A stretch of DNA of 64,000 bases, taken from assembly GCF_038397715.1 (NCBI RefSeq), contig NZ_CP151633.1, positions 3,286,001 to 3,350,000 of the forward strand, read 5' to 3'. The notes under the pieces were generated by a model. That model made no database searches, had not been told where the DNA came from, and saw only the letters and a program-made list of their open reading frames with translations. The position numbers and the translations under genes are program-made. The number at the start of each line of letters is the position of its first letter. Positions within the stretch are counted from its first letter, which is position 1. Positions 45,701-54,110 of this stretch are shown here, one piece after another. The stretch comes from Microbacterium sp. LWO14-1.2. Lineage in GTDB: Bacteria; Actinomycetota; Actinomycetes; Actinomycetales; Microbacteriaceae.

Positions 45701-46272
45701 CGCTCGCCGGTCTCGAAGTCCCGCTCGCCAAGCACGCGTCCATCTCGATCCACGACCTCAACAACTCGGAGGATCTCCAGGACGGAGACCAGGTCACGGT
45801 GGCAGGGCTCGTCACGAGCGTGCAGCACCGCGTGGCCAAAGCCAGCGGCAACCCCTACGGCATGATCACCGTCGAGGACTTCAACGGCGAGGTGACGGTC
45901 ATGTTCATGGGCAAGACCTACACCGAGTTCCAGCACACGCTCCAGCAGGACTCCATCCTCGCCGTGCGCGGCCGTGTCTCCCGCCGCGACGACGGCCTGA
46001 ACCTGCATGCGCAGTCGGCGTTCGCACCCGATGTCGGGTCGTTCGACGCTTCGGGACCGCTCTCCCTCGTGCTCGCCGAACAGCGGGCGACCGAGCGGGT
46101 CATGCAGCAGCTCGCCGACGTGCTCCGCCGCCACAACGGAGACACCGAGGTCGTGCTGCGCGTCCATCGCGGCGGCACGGCGAAAGTGTTCGACGTGCCG
46201 ATGCCGGTGAAGGTGTCCGCCGACCTCTTCGGCGACCTCAAGTCGCTGCTCGGCCCGACCTGCCTGGGCTGA
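42754..46272 (+). CDS. dnaE: DNA polymerase III alpha subunit
   Basis: This encodes 1172 residues, the replicative polymerase catalytic subunit of the DnaE1 type. The PHP domain begins with HLHVHSEYSMLDG (His8, His10, His12) and keeps metal-binding histidines; in actinobacteria this domain proofreads. The polymerase palm has GPGRGSGAGS near residue 370 and PDFDVDFDDRRR. The finger and beta-clamp regions follow, and a C-terminal OB fold (DGDQVTVAGLVTS) lies near residue 1010. rluA-lspA next to dnaE is common, but here the accessory block separates them. Confidence 0.97.
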   Translation: MASDSFVHLHVHSEYSMLDGAAKIASMTQAAADYGMPAIAVTDHGNTFAAFEFYKAAKAAGIKPIVGLEAYVTPGTHRSDKSRVQWGSPDQKSDDVSGSGAYTHMTMWSESTQGMHNLFRLSSLSSMEGYYFKPRMDRELLQTYGKGLIATTGCPSGEIQTRLRLGQYDAARAAAAEFQDLFGKENYFAEIMDHGLSIERRVMTDLIRLAKDLNIPLVGTNDSHYTHQHEADAHEALLCVQSGSTLDDPNRFKFDGDGYYIKTAAEMRQLFRDHPEACDNTLLIAERCEVEFNTSANYMPRFPVPDGETEDSWLIKEVEAGLHYRYPNGIPDKVRKQAEYETGIILQMGFPGYFLVVADFINWAKDNGIRVGPGRGSGAGSMVAYAMKITDLDPLEHGLIFERFLNPDRVSMPDFDVDFDDRRRGEVIEYVTRKYGSERVAQIVTYGTIKSKQALKDAGRVLGFPFSMGERLTKAMPPPVMGKDMELGGMFDSAHPRYKEASEFRALIETDPEAKTVFDRALGLEGLKRQWGVHAAGVIMSSEPLLDIIPIMRREQDGQIVTQFDYPSCESLGLIKMDFLGLRNLTIISDALDNIRTNRGEELDLEHLALDDRGAYDLLARGDSLGVFQLDGGPMRSLMRLMKPDNFGDISALIALYRPGPMGANSHTNYALRKNGMQPITPIHPEFTESLADILEESYGLIIYQEQVMAIAQRVAGFSLGQADILRRAMGKKKKSELDKQFEGFQAGMHANGYSDGAVNALWEILLPFSDYAFNKAHSAAYGVVSYWTAYLKAHYPAEYMAALLTSVGDSKDKMALYLNECRRMGIKVLPPDVSESINFFAAVGDDIRFGLGAVRNVGSNVVDGIVQARKDERFTSFHHFLDKVPLHVSNKRTVESLIKAGAFDSMGDTRRALMEIHEDAVEAAVDRKRNEAQGAIGFDFDSLYDGMEEAAPAKVPARPEWIKKDKLAFEREMLGLYVSDHPLAGLEVPLAKHASISIHDLNNSEDLQDGDQVTVAGLVTSVQHRVAKASGNPYGMITVEDFNGEVTVMFMGKTYTEFQHTLQQDSILAVRGRVSRRDDGLNLHAQSAFAPDVGSFDASGPLSLVLAEQRATERVMQQLADVLRRHNGDTEVVLRVHRGGTAKVFDVPMPVKVSADLFGDLKSLLGPTCLG

Positions 46273-46320
46273 CGACCTGACATGGGCGTCTCTCCCTGCA
46301 CTCCTCCCGGGGGTACCGGG

Positions 46321-46326
46321 TAGGAT
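46321..46326 (+). promoter_or_regulatory. -10 box for the four-helix membrane protein gene
   Basis: TAGGAT lies 56 bases before the ATG at 46383. The resulting leader of about 50 bases contains AAAGGA shortly before the start. Confidence 0.5.
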
Positions 46327-46382
46327 CATGACCCGTTGGGTGCGAGGCGTCCGAACTCCGCACCGTGACGAAAGGACCACCC

Positions 46383-47660
46383 ATGAGCACGGAATCCCCC
46401 TTCCTGAACAGTGATCCCACGGATGCGTCGACCTCGGCATCCGCTGTCTCCTCCCTCGACGAGGACTTCTCCGACGACGACGGAGTGCTGTACGACGAGG
46501 AGGTCACACCCGAGTACGGCATCCTCGGGTTCACCCTCCGCGAGCTGATCATCGTCGGCGCCTGGCTCGTCCTGTTCGTCCTCTCCTTCTTCCCCCTTGG
46601 ATGGTCGCCGGCGCTCTGGGCCCAGGGGATCTCCTGGATCCTGCCCGTCGCAGTGCCGACGGTCGCCGTGTTCCTCCTCGTACTCCGACGCCTGTCACCC
46701 GACGGCATCCGCCGCGTCGGATCGCTCGGCATCGACCAGTTCGCCTCCGTGGCCTTCTCCGTCGCGGCCGTCTGGTGGGCGCAGGTCCTCTGGGACTACG
46801 TCGCGCTCGTCATCCGCACCGATATCGACGCGGTCGTCTGGGTGCCCTGGGTGCAGTTCATCGTCGCCCTCGCGCTCGTCGCCCTCACGGTCTTCGCGCC
46901 GCTGATCCCGGGGATCAAGGAGGACTTCCACGGCCGGTTGGTGACGCTGGCGCACCGCAATGCGAATCCCGTCCGTCCGGTCATCGCCCGTCCCCGTCCC
47001 GAGCGACCCGAAGCTCGCGTCGCTGAGACTCCCGCCGCTGAGGCTCCCGCCGTCGTCCCGGGTGAGACGGGCGCGCCTTTCGGCTACTCGTCCGCCCCGG
47101 CTCCCCACCTCGCGCCTGACACGCAGATCACCGTGCCCGCGAGCGGACTCGACACCGAGCTCTCCGGTCAGCAGGCGACGGACGAGGTCGCCCGGCTCGG
47201 CCTCGCGGCACAGGTGCCCCTCTCGTCGCACGCCTCGGGTGGAGGAACCGGTACCGAGCAGACCACCGCCGACGAGAACTACACCCCGTCCTACTCGCGG
47301 AGCTCGTGGGAGCGCGAGCCCGAGGTCGTCTCCGACACCGGCAGCATCGAAGCGATGCTCGGAGCGCGCGCGCAGCACGTCGACGCGGCGCCGCAGGCGC
47401 AGGCGTTCCAGGCGTTCGACGACACCGACCTCGAGGCGACGAACCCGCGAGACCCGGCCCCCGCCCCGACCGCGCAGCCGTTCTGGATCCTCGCGCCCAC
47501 CGAGCGCGACGTCCACGACGAGCTGGGCGAGCCGATCTTCCGTATCGGCCCGTCGGCGTGGGCGCTCGTGATCGAGGACCGCGGCGGAGCCTACGTCGTG
47601 CGCCATGACGACGGTCGCATCGGATACCTGCACGACATCGCCGACATCACGAAGGGCTGA
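46383..47660 (+). CDS. Four-helix membrane protein of unknown function
   Basis: This encodes 425 residues. An acidic N-terminus (1-48) leads to four predicted transmembrane helices (about 51-72, 82-101, 118-140, 150-174). A long Ala/Pro/Thr-rich cytoplasmic or disordered region follows (about 190-360). The C-terminus (about 365-425) is a compact segment starting FWILAPTERDVHDELGEPIFRIGPSAWAL and ending IGYLHDIADITKG. I do not recognise the family. The gene lies between dnaE and hisD, with hisD two bases after its stop, so the two are probably co-transcribed. Confidence 0.75.
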   Translation: MSTESPFLNSDPTDASTSASAVSSLDEDFSDDDGVLYDEEVTPEYGILGFTLRELIIVGAWLVLFVLSFFPLGWSPALWAQGISWILPVAVPTVAVFLLVLRRLSPDGIRRVGSLGIDQFASVAFSVAAVWWAQVLWDYVALVIRTDIDAVVWVPWVQFIVALALVALTVFAPLIPGIKEDFHGRLVTLAHRNANPVRPVIARPRPERPEARVAETPAAEAPAVVPGETGAPFGYSSAPAPHLAPDTQITVPASGLDTELSGQQATDEVARLGLAAQVPLSSHASGGGTGTEQTTADENYTPSYSRSSWEREPEVVSDTGSIEAMLGARAQHVDAAPQAQAFQAFDDTDLEATNPRDPAPAPTAQPFWILAPTERDVHDELGEPIFRIGPSAWALVIEDRGGAYVVRHDDGRIGYLHDIADITKG

Positions 47661-47662
47661 CC

Positions 47663-48967
47663 TTGCGCACGATCGATCTGCGGGGGCGCGAGCTCTCGCC
47701 CGCCGACATGCTCGCCGCCGTTCCGCGCGCCGCGCAGGCCAGGGCCGAAGCCCTCGACACCGCCGCCCGTATCGTCGACGACGTTCGCGAACGCGGTGAG
47801 GCGGCGCTCCGCGAGCAGGCAGAGCGGTTCGACCGCGTGACCGGACACGACCTCCGGGTACCTGCCTCGCACATCGACGAGGCGCTGTCGGGACTCGAGC
47901 CCGAGGTGCGGGCTGCCCTGGAAGAGGCGATCCGCCGGGTCCGCACGGCCTCCGAGGCTCAGATCCCGGCGCCTCAGGTCACGCGGATCGGGCCGGGGGC
48001 GACCATCACGCAGCGGTGGCAGCCGGTGCAGCGGGTCGGCGTCTACATCCCCGGCGGCAAGGCGGTGTATCCGTCGAGCGTCATCATGAACGTCGTGCCC
48101 GCGCAGGTGGCGGGCGTGGCACAGATCGCGCTCGCGTCGCCGCCCCAGAGCGATCAGGACGGTCGTATCCACCCGACGATCCTCGCGGCCGCGGCGCTCC
48201 TCGGCGTGACCGAGGTCTACGCGATGGGGGGAGCAGGGGCGATCGGCGCCTTCGCTCACGGCGTCGCAGGAATCGGACTCGACCCCGTCGACGTCGTGTC
48301 GGGCCCCGGCAACAACTACGTCGCCTCCGCGAAGCGCGCTGTCGCGGGCGTCGTCGGAACCGACTCGGAGGCGGGCGCGACCGAGATCCTCGTCGTCGCC
48401 GACGCCGAGGCCGATGCACGCCTCATCGCCGCCGACCTCGTGAGCCAGGCCGAGCACGATGAGCAGGCTTCAGCGGTCCTCGTCACCGATTCCGATGAAC
48501 TCGCCGGAGCCGTGGCGAAGGAGGTCGAGCGGCAGGCGGCAGCGACGCGTCACGCGACGAGGGTCGCCGCCGCGCTCTCCGGTCCGCAGTCGGCGATCGT
48601 GCTGGTCGACGACCGCGCGATGGCCACCGCGTTCAGCAACGCGTACGCCCCCGAGCACCTCGAACTCCACCTGTCGGACGCCGAGACCGCGTCGGACTCG
48701 TTCACCAGCGCGGGCGCCGTCTTCGTCGGCGATCAGACACCGGTGAGCCTCGGCGACTACATGGCGGGCAGCAACCACGTGCTCCCGACCGGCGGTCAGG
48801 CGCGCTACGCACCCGGGCTCGGGGCCTACACGTTCCTTCGTCCGCAGCAGGTCATCTCCTACGATCGCGACGCCCTCGCAGCGGTGCGTGCGGGCGTCGT
48901 CGCGCTCGCGAACACCGAGGTGCTGCCTGCGCACGGCGAGGCGATCGAGGCGCGGTTCACCGCGTAG
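47663..48967 (+). CDS. hisD: Histidinol dehydrogenase
   Basis: This encodes 434 residues. It oxidises histidinol to histidine in two NAD-dependent steps, using zinc. Motifs are [43 protein letters not shown], and the zinc-site segments QAEHDEQA and the late [11 protein letters not shown]. It starts with TTG at 47663, two bases after the preceding stop. No other his gene follows; nrdR and pyrD come next, so it is separate from any his operon in this window. Confidence 0.95.
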   Translation: MRTIDLRGRELSPADMLAAVPRAAQARAEALDTAARIVDDVRERGEAALREQAERFDRVTGHDLRVPASHIDEALSGLEPEVRAALEEAIRRVRTASEAQIPAPQVTRIGPGATITQRWQPVQRVGVYIPGGKAVYPSSVIMNVVPAQVAGVAQIALASPPQSDQDGRIHPTILAAAALLGVTEVYAMGGAGAIGAFAHGVAGIGLDPVDVVSGPGNNYVASAKRAVAGVVGTDSEAGATEILVVADAEADARLIAADLVSQAEHDEQASAVLVTDSDELAGAVAKEVERQAAATRHATRVAAALSGPQSAIVLVDDRAMATAFSNAYAPEHLELHLSDAETASDSFTSAGAVFVGDQTPVSLGDYMAGSNHVLPTGGQARYAPGLGAYTFLRPQQVISYDRDALAAVRAGVVALANTEVLPAHGEAIEARFTA

Positions 48968-48970
48968 GAT
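48965..48970 (+). promoter_or_regulatory. -10 box, probable leaderless nrdR start
   Basis: TAGGAT, overlapping the hisD stop, ends seven bases before the nrdR ATG at 48978. No ribosome-binding site lies between. Confidence 0.6.
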
Positions 48971-48977
48971 CGGTCAG

Positions 48978-49448
48978 ATGCACTGCCCCTTCTGCCGTCA
49001 CCCCGACTCGCGCGTGATCGATTCGCGCACCAGCGACGACGGACTCTCCATCCGCCGCCGTCGTCAGTGCCCTGAATGCGGGGGACGCTTCACGACGACG
49101 GAGACGGCGAGCCTCAACGTCATCAAGCGCTCCGGCGTCATGGAGCCGTTCAGTCGTGAGAAGGTCATCTCGGGCGTCCGCAAGGCGTGCCAGGGGCGCC
49201 CCGTCACCGAGGCCGATCTGGCGATCCTCGCTCAGCGCGTCGAGGAGGCCGTGCGGCAGACGGGGGTCTCGCAGCTCGACACCAACGAGATCGGCCTCGC
49301 GATCCTCGGCCCGCTCCGCGACCTCGACGAGGTCGCGTACCTGCGGTTCGCCAGCGTGTACCAGGCCTTCGACTCTCTCGACGACTTCGAGAGCGCCATC
49401 ACCGACCTCCGCGCCGACCACGCGAAGCGGGAGCCGGTCGACCGGTAA
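48978..49448 (+). CDS. nrdR: Transcriptional repressor NrdR
   Basis: This encodes 156 residues, normal for the family. It represses ribonucleotide reductase genes in response to ATP/dATP. The zinc ribbon uses Cys3, Cys6, Cys31 and Cys34 ([14 protein letters not shown]). The ATP-cone domain (about 48-138) includes [24 protein letters not shown] and [13 protein letters not shown]. No nrd gene is adjacent. The ATG at 48978 is fixed by the family start; the longer open frame overlapping hisD is a shadow. Confidence 0.96.
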   Translation: MHCPFCRHPDSRVIDSRTSDDGLSIRRRRQCPECGGRFTTTETASLNVIKRSGVMEPFSREKVISGVRKACQGRPVTEADLAILAQRVEEAVRQTGVSQLDTNEIGLAILGPLRDLDEVAYLRFASVYQAFDSLDDFESAITDLRADHAKREPVDR

Positions 49449-49451
49449 CCT
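49446..49451 (+). promoter_or_regulatory. Candidate -10 box before pyrD
   Basis: TAACCT, starting in the nrdR stop codon, ends seven bases before the pyrD ATG at 49459. An AGGG directly before the ATG is too close to act as a usual ribosome-binding site. Confidence 0.45.
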
Positions 49452-49458
49452 GGCAGGG

Positions 49459-50490
49459 ATGTATCCGCTGCTCTTCCGCGCCGTCCTGTCGCGCTTCGAC
49501 CCCGAGTTCGCCCATCACGCCGGCATGGCGGTGATCCGCGTGCTCGGGGTGCCGCCGTTCGCCCGTGTCACCCGTGCGTTCACGAAGCCCGACCCGTCTC
49601 TGCGGGTCGACGCTCTCGGACTGACATTCCCGTCGCCGTTCGGCGTCGCCGCGGGGTTCGACAAGAACGCCGTCGGTGTGCGCGGACTCGCAGCTCTCGG
49701 TTTCGGCCACGTCGAGGTCGGCACCGTGACCGCCATCCCGCAGGAGGGCAACCCGAAGCCGCGCCTGTTCCGTCTCGTGGCCGACCGGGCCGTCATCAAC
49801 CGCATGGGTTTCAACAACAGGGGAGCGGATGCCGCTGCTCGGCGTCTCGCGCGTCTGCGCCGCGGAGCCCCGGACACGGTGATCGGCGTCAACATCGGCA
49901 AGAGCCGCGTCGTCGACGTCGATGACGCGACCGACGACTACGTCGCGTCCGCCACCCGGCTCGCGCCGCTCGCCGACTACCTGGCGGTGAACGTGTCGTC
50001 GCCGAACACGCCCGGGCTCCGCGGACTCCAGGCCGTTGAGACGCTCGCTCCGCTGCTCCGCGCCGTGAAGGACGCGTCCGGGTCGACCCCGTTGCTCGTC
50101 AAGATCGCGCCGGACCTCCCGGACGACGAGATCGCGGCGATCGCCGGGATGGCCGTCGCGGAGGGGCTCGCGGGGATCATCGCGCACAACACCACGATCA
50201 GCCGGGACGGATTGCTCACCGACGACGCGACGGTCGAGGCGGCTGGCGCGGGCGGGCTCTCCGGGGCCCCGCTCAAGGAGCGGTCGCTGCAGGTGCTGCG
50301 CGTCGTGCGCGCTGCCGTACCGACGGACTTCTGCGTGATCGCCGTCGGAGGAGTGGAGACGCCTGAGGACGTCCAGGAGCGTCTCGACGCCGGCGCGACC
50401 CTGGTCCAGGGGTACACCGCGTTCCTCTACCGCGGACCCTTCTGGGGGCGGGAGATCAATCGCGGCCTGCTGCGGCTGCGGCGAGGCTGA
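49459..50490 (+). CDS. pyrD: Dihydroorotate dehydrogenase (quinone), class 2
   Basis: This encodes 343 residues. It oxidises dihydroorotate to orotate in pyrimidine synthesis and passes electrons to the quinone pool. The class 2 N-terminal helical extension (about 1-40) precedes the barrel. Motifs are PFGVAAGFDKNA, VEVGTVTAIPQEGNPKPRLFR, NRMGFNNRGAD, NVSSPNTPGLRGLQ with the class 2 catalytic serine in the SSPNT loop, and the FMN-binding GGVETPEDVQERL. A perfect terminator follows. Confidence 0.96.
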   Translation: MYPLLFRAVLSRFDPEFAHHAGMAVIRVLGVPPFARVTRAFTKPDPSLRVDALGLTFPSPFGVAAGFDKNAVGVRGLAALGFGHVEVGTVTAIPQEGNPKPRLFRLVADRAVINRMGFNNRGADAAARRLARLRRGAPDTVIGVNIGKSRVVDVDDATDDYVASATRLAPLADYLAVNVSSPNTPGLRGLQAVETLAPLLRAVKDASGSTPLLVKIAPDLPDDEIAAIAGMAVAEGLAGIIAHNTTISRDGLLTDDATVEAAGAGGLSGAPLKERSLQVLRVVRAAVPTDFCVIAVGGVETPEDVQERLDAGATLVQGYTAFLYRGPFWGREINRGLLRLRRG

Positions 50491-50524
50491 CCCCTGCGGC
50501 GCACGACGACATCCTGATCGAGAC

Positions 50525-50560
50525 GACGAGGGCCCCTGCCGATCGGCAGGGGCCCTCGTC
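50525..50560. terminator. Bidirectional intrinsic terminator
   Basis: A 16-bp perfect stem (50525-50540 with 50545-50560) with a GATC loop lies between convergent pyrD and the DUF3043 gene. Confidence 0.9.
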
Positions 50561-50574
50561 CGGGTCTCGGGATA

Positions 50575-51162
50575 TCAGGCGGGGTACTGTCCGCGCTTGA
50601 CCTGAGCCTTCGGAAGACGCATGAAGCGCATCTGCAGGGAGCGCATGGCTGCGTACCAGCCCAGACCGCGCTCCATCCGCTCGGCCCCGAACTTCGCCGA
50701 CACCTTGCGCTTGACCCGGATCGCGAGGAAGACCATGCCGCCGATCGCGAGGACGAGGTACGCCATCATGACGAGGTACGCCCAGCCGGCGATCGCGAAC
50801 CCGCCGATCGCGAGGTTCGGCGGAAGGAGCGAGATGAGGATGACGAGCACCATGACGCCCATCACGAACTCGGCGGGGTGCCATCCGGCATCCACGTAGT
50901 CGCGCACCCAACGGCGCTGCGGGCCCTTGTCGCGGGCGGGGAGGTACTTCTCATCACCGGCCGCGAGGCCCGCCTGGGCGCGGGCGCGGCGCTCGTTGAG
51001 CTCGGCGCGCGCGGCGGCCTTGGCCTCCTTGGTGTTCGCCACGAGGGGGCGGCGGCGGGCGGCCTCCTGCTCCGCCCGGGTCGGCGTCGCGCGTCCCTTG
51101 CCCGCGGCGGGCTTGTCGGCGGCGTCGTCGTTCGTCGGAGGGGATGCGGGGGAAGTGGCCAC
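50575..51162 (-). CDS. DUF3043 membrane protein
   Basis: This encodes 195 residues. A Lys/Arg/Ala-rich N-terminus includes PTRAEQEAARRRPLVANTKEAKA, typical of DUF3043. The core reads RRWVRDYVDAGWHPAEFVMG, followed by two transmembrane helices (about 98-118 and 122-146) and a basic C-terminal tail. The family is actinobacterial and has no assigned function. It is divergent from the M20 dipeptidase gene, 47 bases away. Confidence 0.88.
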   Translation of the reverse strand: MATSPASPPTNDDAADKPAAGKGRATPTRAEQEAARRRPLVANTKEAKAAARAELNERRARAQAGLAAGDEKYLPARDKGPQRRWVRDYVDAGWHPAEFVMGVMVLVILISLLPPNLAIGGFAIAGWAYLVMMAYLVLAIGGMVFLAIRVKRKVSAKFGAERMERGLGWYAAMRSLQMRFMRLPKAQVKRGQYPA

Positions 51163-51196
51163 GAGGTTCCTCGGTTCGGGTGGAAAAGGATCACCT

Positions 51197-51202
51197 TAAG
51201 AT
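51197..51202 (+). promoter_or_regulatory. -10 box, probable leaderless dipeptidase start
   Basis: TAAGAT ends seven bases before the ATG at 51210. No ribosome-binding site lies between. Confidence 0.6.
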
Positions 51203-51209
51203 TACTCGC

Positions 51210-52631
51210 ATGACATCTCCTGCCCAGCCCGGCGATCAGAACCTCTCCAGCGACCGCGAACCCGCGCTCCTCGAAGCCGCAGCGACGGGACTCCCCGCCG
51301 CGCTGAGCGACCTCGGCGCGCTCGTCCGGATCCCCGGCATGGCCTGGCCGGCCTTCGACCAGACGCAGCTCGAACGCAGCGCCGAGGCCGTCGCGGCTCT
51401 CGCCGAGGGCACAGGGGTCTTCGACGACGTGCGTGTGCTGCGGGCGGCGATCCCCGGGACCGACGAGGTCGGACAGCCCGCCGTGCTCGCCACTCGGGCG
51501 GCCCGGGGCGGCAAGCCCACGATCCTCCTCTACGCCCACCACGACGTGCAGCCTCCGGGCGACGACGCGCTCTGGGAGACGCCTCCGTTCGAGCCGACCG
51601 TGCGCGGCGGACGCCTCTACGGGCGAGGCGCCGCGGACGACAAGGCGGGCATCATGGCGCACATCGCCTCGATCCGCGCCGCCGCCGAGGTGATCGGTGA
51701 CGATCTCGAGCTCGGCATCGCGATGTTCATCGAGGGGGAGGAGGAGTACGGCTCCCGCTCATTCGCGCAGTTCCTCTCCGACAACAAGGATGCGCTGCGC
51801 GCGGACGCGATCGTCGTGGCCGATTCCGGCAACTGGGACTCCGTGACCCCGGGGCTGACGGTCTCTCTGCGCGGCAACGCGCGTTTCACGGTCCGTGTCC
51901 GCACCCTCGACCACGCCTCGCACTCCGGCATGTTCGGCGGAGCGGTGCCCGACGCCATGATGGCCACGATCTCGATGCTCTCGACCCTCTGGAACGAGGA
52001 CGGATCGGTCGCTGTCGAGGGGATGACCGAGCGCGACGCACCCACCCCCGACTACGCGGAGGAGACGCTGCGCGAGGAAGCGGGACTCCTGCCGGGTACG
52101 ACTCCGATCGGCGACGGCTCGATCCTCAGCCGCATCTGGAACAAGCCGTCGGTCACCGTCATCGGCATCGACGCCACCAGCGTGGCCGCCGCGTCGAACA
52201 CCCTCCTGCCCGAGGTCACGGTCGTCATCAGCGCCCGCGTCGCCCCGGGGCAGTCCGGCGAGGACGCGTATGCCGCGCTCGAAGCGCACCTGCGCGCGCA
52301 CGCGCCGTACGGCGCCGAGCTGACGTTCTCCGACGTGGACCTCGGCAACGGATTCCTCGTCGACACGAGCGGCTGGGCGGTCGCCCTCACGCGCGACGCG
52401 ATGCGCGACGGCTACGGGGTCGCTCCTGTCGACCTCGGCGTCGGTGGATCGATCCCGTTCATCGCCGACCTCGTGCGCGAGTTCCCGGAGGCGCAGATCC
52501 TCGTCACCGGGGTGGAGGACCCGCACTCCCGCGCCCACAGCCCGAACGAATCACTGCACCTCGACACGTTCCGTCATGCCGTCGCGACCGAGGCCCTGCT
52601 GCTGTCGCGCATGAACAACATCGTCGTCTGA
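51210..52631 (+). CDS. M20-family dipeptidase
   Basis: This encodes 473 residues of the M20 di-zinc peptidase family. Metal-binding and catalytic segments are LYAHHDVQP, GRGAADDKAG, and FIEGEEEYGS with the catalytic glutamate; a dimerisation domain with HASHSGMFGGAVPDAM is inserted, and VEDPHSRAHSPNESL closes the site. These enzymes cleave dipeptides or related amides; the exact substrate is not readable. ATG at 51210 is chosen because a -10 box lies just before it. Confidence 0.92.
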   Translation: MTSPAQPGDQNLSSDREPALLEAAATGLPAALSDLGALVRIPGMAWPAFDQTQLERSAEAVAALAEGTGVFDDVRVLRAAIPGTDEVGQPAVLATRAARGGKPTILLYAHHDVQPPGDDALWETPPFEPTVRGGRLYGRGAADDKAGIMAHIASIRAAAEVIGDDLELGIAMFIEGEEEYGSRSFAQFLSDNKDALRADAIVVADSGNWDSVTPGLTVSLRGNARFTVRVRTLDHASHSGMFGGAVPDAMMATISMLSTLWNEDGSVAVEGMTERDAPTPDYAEETLREEAGLLPGTTPIGDGSILSRIWNKPSVTVIGIDATSVAAASNTLLPEVTVVISARVAPGQSGEDAYAALEAHLRAHAPYGAELTFSDVDLGNGFLVDTSGWAVALTRDAMRDGYGVAPVDLGVGGSIPFIADLVREFPEAQILVTGVEDPHSRAHSPNESLHLDTFRHAVATEALLLSRMNNIVV

Positions 52632-52690
52632 GCGCGGCTCCCGATGCCGACGGCCCGGGCGAATGCGACCCGCCCGGGCCGCGGCGAAGG

Positions 52691-52696
52691 TAAAAT
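52691..52696 (+). promoter_or_regulatory. -10 box for the ErpA-type gene
   Basis: TAAAAT lies 45 bases before the ATG at 52742. This transcript would have a leader with AAGGAG at 52732-52737. Confidence 0.5.
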
Positions 52697-52741
52697 CGAG
52701 TCACCAGCCGTGTGCGAGCACGGCCCGTCACAAGGAGCGAC

Positions 52742-53107
52742 ATGAGCGACACCGCGCTCACCCCCGCAGAGACCACCCAGGCGCACGGCGTGAAGCTGAC
52801 CGACGCCGCCGCGACCAAGGTCAAGAACCTCCTCGAGCAGGAAGGGCGCGACGACCTCCGCCTGCGCGTCGCCGTTCAGCCCGGCGGATGCTCCGGACTG
52901 ATCTACCAGCTGTACTTCGACGAGCGCTTCCTCGAGGGCGACGAGACCGTCGACTTCGACGGCGTCGAGGTCATCGTCGACAACATGAGCGTGCCGTACC
53001 TCGACGGCGCGTCGATCGATTTCAAGGACACGATCTCGGAGCAGGGCTTCACGATCGACAACCCGAACGCAGCAGGCAGCTGCGCCTGCGGCGACAGCTT
53101 CCACTGA
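52742..53107 (+). CDS. erpA: Iron-sulfur cluster insertion protein (ErpA/IscA family)
   Basis: This encodes 121 residues of the A-type Fe-S carrier family. The three cluster-binding cysteines are Cys50 in QPGGCSG and Cys114/Cys116 in GSCACGDSF. It delivers clusters to client proteins; the QcrA Rieske protein encoded further on is a plausible client, which is inference. It starts at ATG with AAGGAG four bases upstream. A small hairpin follows, then ctaC with its own promoter. Confidence 0.93.
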   Translation: MSDTALTPAETTQAHGVKLTDAAATKVKNLLEQEGRDDLRLRVAVQPGGCSGLIYQLYFDERFLEGDETVDFDGVEVIVDNMSVPYLDGASIDFKDTISEQGFTIDNPNAAGSCACGDSFH

Positions 53108-53120
53108 CCGGATCGCCCCC

Positions 53121-53139
53121 GCCAACCTGCACGGTTGGC
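53121..53139 (+). terminator. Small hairpin after the erpA gene
   Basis: GCCAACC (53121-53127) and GGTTGGC (53133-53139) form a perfect 7-bp stem with a 5-base loop. No T-tract follows, so termination may be partial. Confidence 0.4.
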
Positions 53140-53162
53140 ATGAATCAGGTGTGAGGTTGCCC

Positions 53163-53168
53163 TAGACT
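53163..53168 (+). promoter_or_regulatory. -10 box for the ctaC operon
   Basis: TAGACT lies 36 bases before the GTG at 53205. The leader contains AAAGG at suitable spacing. Confidence 0.55.
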
Positions 53169-53204
53169 TGGGGTGTGCCCTGTCCGCAATCTGAAAGGTG
53201 CATC

Positions 53205-54107
53205 GTGCCCTCGAAACGCCGCCTTCGTTGGGTCGCTCTTCCCCTGGGAGTAGCGACAGCCGTGGCCCTGGCGGGATGTACTGCCACCGAGCTGAACGGC
53301 TACCTCCCGGGCTTCGTGGAGGGTGAGCCGGCCGTCACCAACCAGACCGAGCGCGTCTCGTCGCTCTGGGTCAACTCCTGGATCGTCCTCCTCGCCGTCG
53401 GCGTCATCACCTGGGCGCTCATGGCCTGGGCCGCGATCGCGTACCGCCGCCGCAAGGGGCAGACCGGCCTGCCGGTGCAGATGCGCTACAACATGCCGAT
53501 CGAGATCTTCTACACGGTCGTGCCGCTGATCCTCGTGCTCGGCATGTTCTTCTTCACGGCGCGCGACCAGGCGGCGATCGAGACCAAGTGGGACGACCCC
53601 GACGTCGAGATCACCGCGATCGCCAAGCAGTGGGCATGGGACTTCCAGTACGACGGCGAAGAGGACGACAACTCCGACGCCGTGTGGACCATGGGCATCC
53701 AGGCGCAGCCGGATGCGGCGGGCAACATCGACCAGGATCAGCTGCCCACCCTGGTGCTGCCGGTCGACCAGAAGGTCACCATCAACCTGCAGTCCCGCGA
53801 CGTCATCCACTCCTTCTGGATCATCGACTTCCTCTACAAGAAGGACATGTACATCGGGAAGGACAATTCCTGGTCCTTCATCCCGACCCGTGTCGGCGAG
53901 TACTCCGGCAAGTGCGCCGAGCTCTGCGGCGAGTACCACTCGATGATGCTCTTCAACGTGAAGGTCGTCGAGCAGGACGAATACGACGCCTACCTCCAGT
54001 CTCTCGAGGAGGAAGGCAACACCGGCGACATCACGGACGCCTACGACCGTCTGTCGAACCTGCCCGGCACCACCGGCCAGAACGACTCCGAGGAAGGAGA
54101 GGAGTAA
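53205..54107 (+). CDS. ctaC: Cytochrome c oxidase subunit II (lipoprotein)
   Basis: This encodes 300 residues. A lipoprotein signal peptide ends in the lipobox LAGC (Cys25). Two transmembrane helices follow, then the cupredoxin domain. The CuA site is Cys237 and Cys241 in CAELCGEYHSMM, with His245 and Met248. Subunit II takes electrons from QcrC haem to CuA in the bc1-aa3 oxidase. GTG 53205 is preferred to GTG 53175 because AAAGG is well placed and the signal peptide then has normal length. ctaD follows after three bases. Confidence 0.95.
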   Translation: MPSKRRLRWVALPLGVATAVALAGCTATELNGYLPGFVEGEPAVTNQTERVSSLWVNSWIVLLAVGVITWALMAWAAIAYRRRKGQTGLPVQMRYNMPIEIFYTVVPLILVLGMFFFTARDQAAIETKWDDPDVEITAIAKQWAWDFQYDGEEDDNSDAVWTMGIQAQPDAAGNIDQDQLPTLVLPVDQKVTINLQSRDVIHSFWIIDFLYKKDMYIGKDNSWSFIPTRVGEYSGKCAELCGEYHSMMLFNVKVVEQDEYDAYLQSLEEEGNTGDITDAYDRLSNLPGTTGQNDSEEGEE

Positions 54108-54110
54108 GCC

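Noticed and set aside
46328..46382. A possible short leader peptide starting ATG 46328
   Set aside because: The ATG is only one base from the -10 box, so it would lie upstream of the transcription start, and the frame runs into the next gene without a supported product.
42676..46440. A 1254-codon minus-strand open frame opposite dnaE
   Set aside because: It mirrors the dnaE coding frame and has no recognisable domain.
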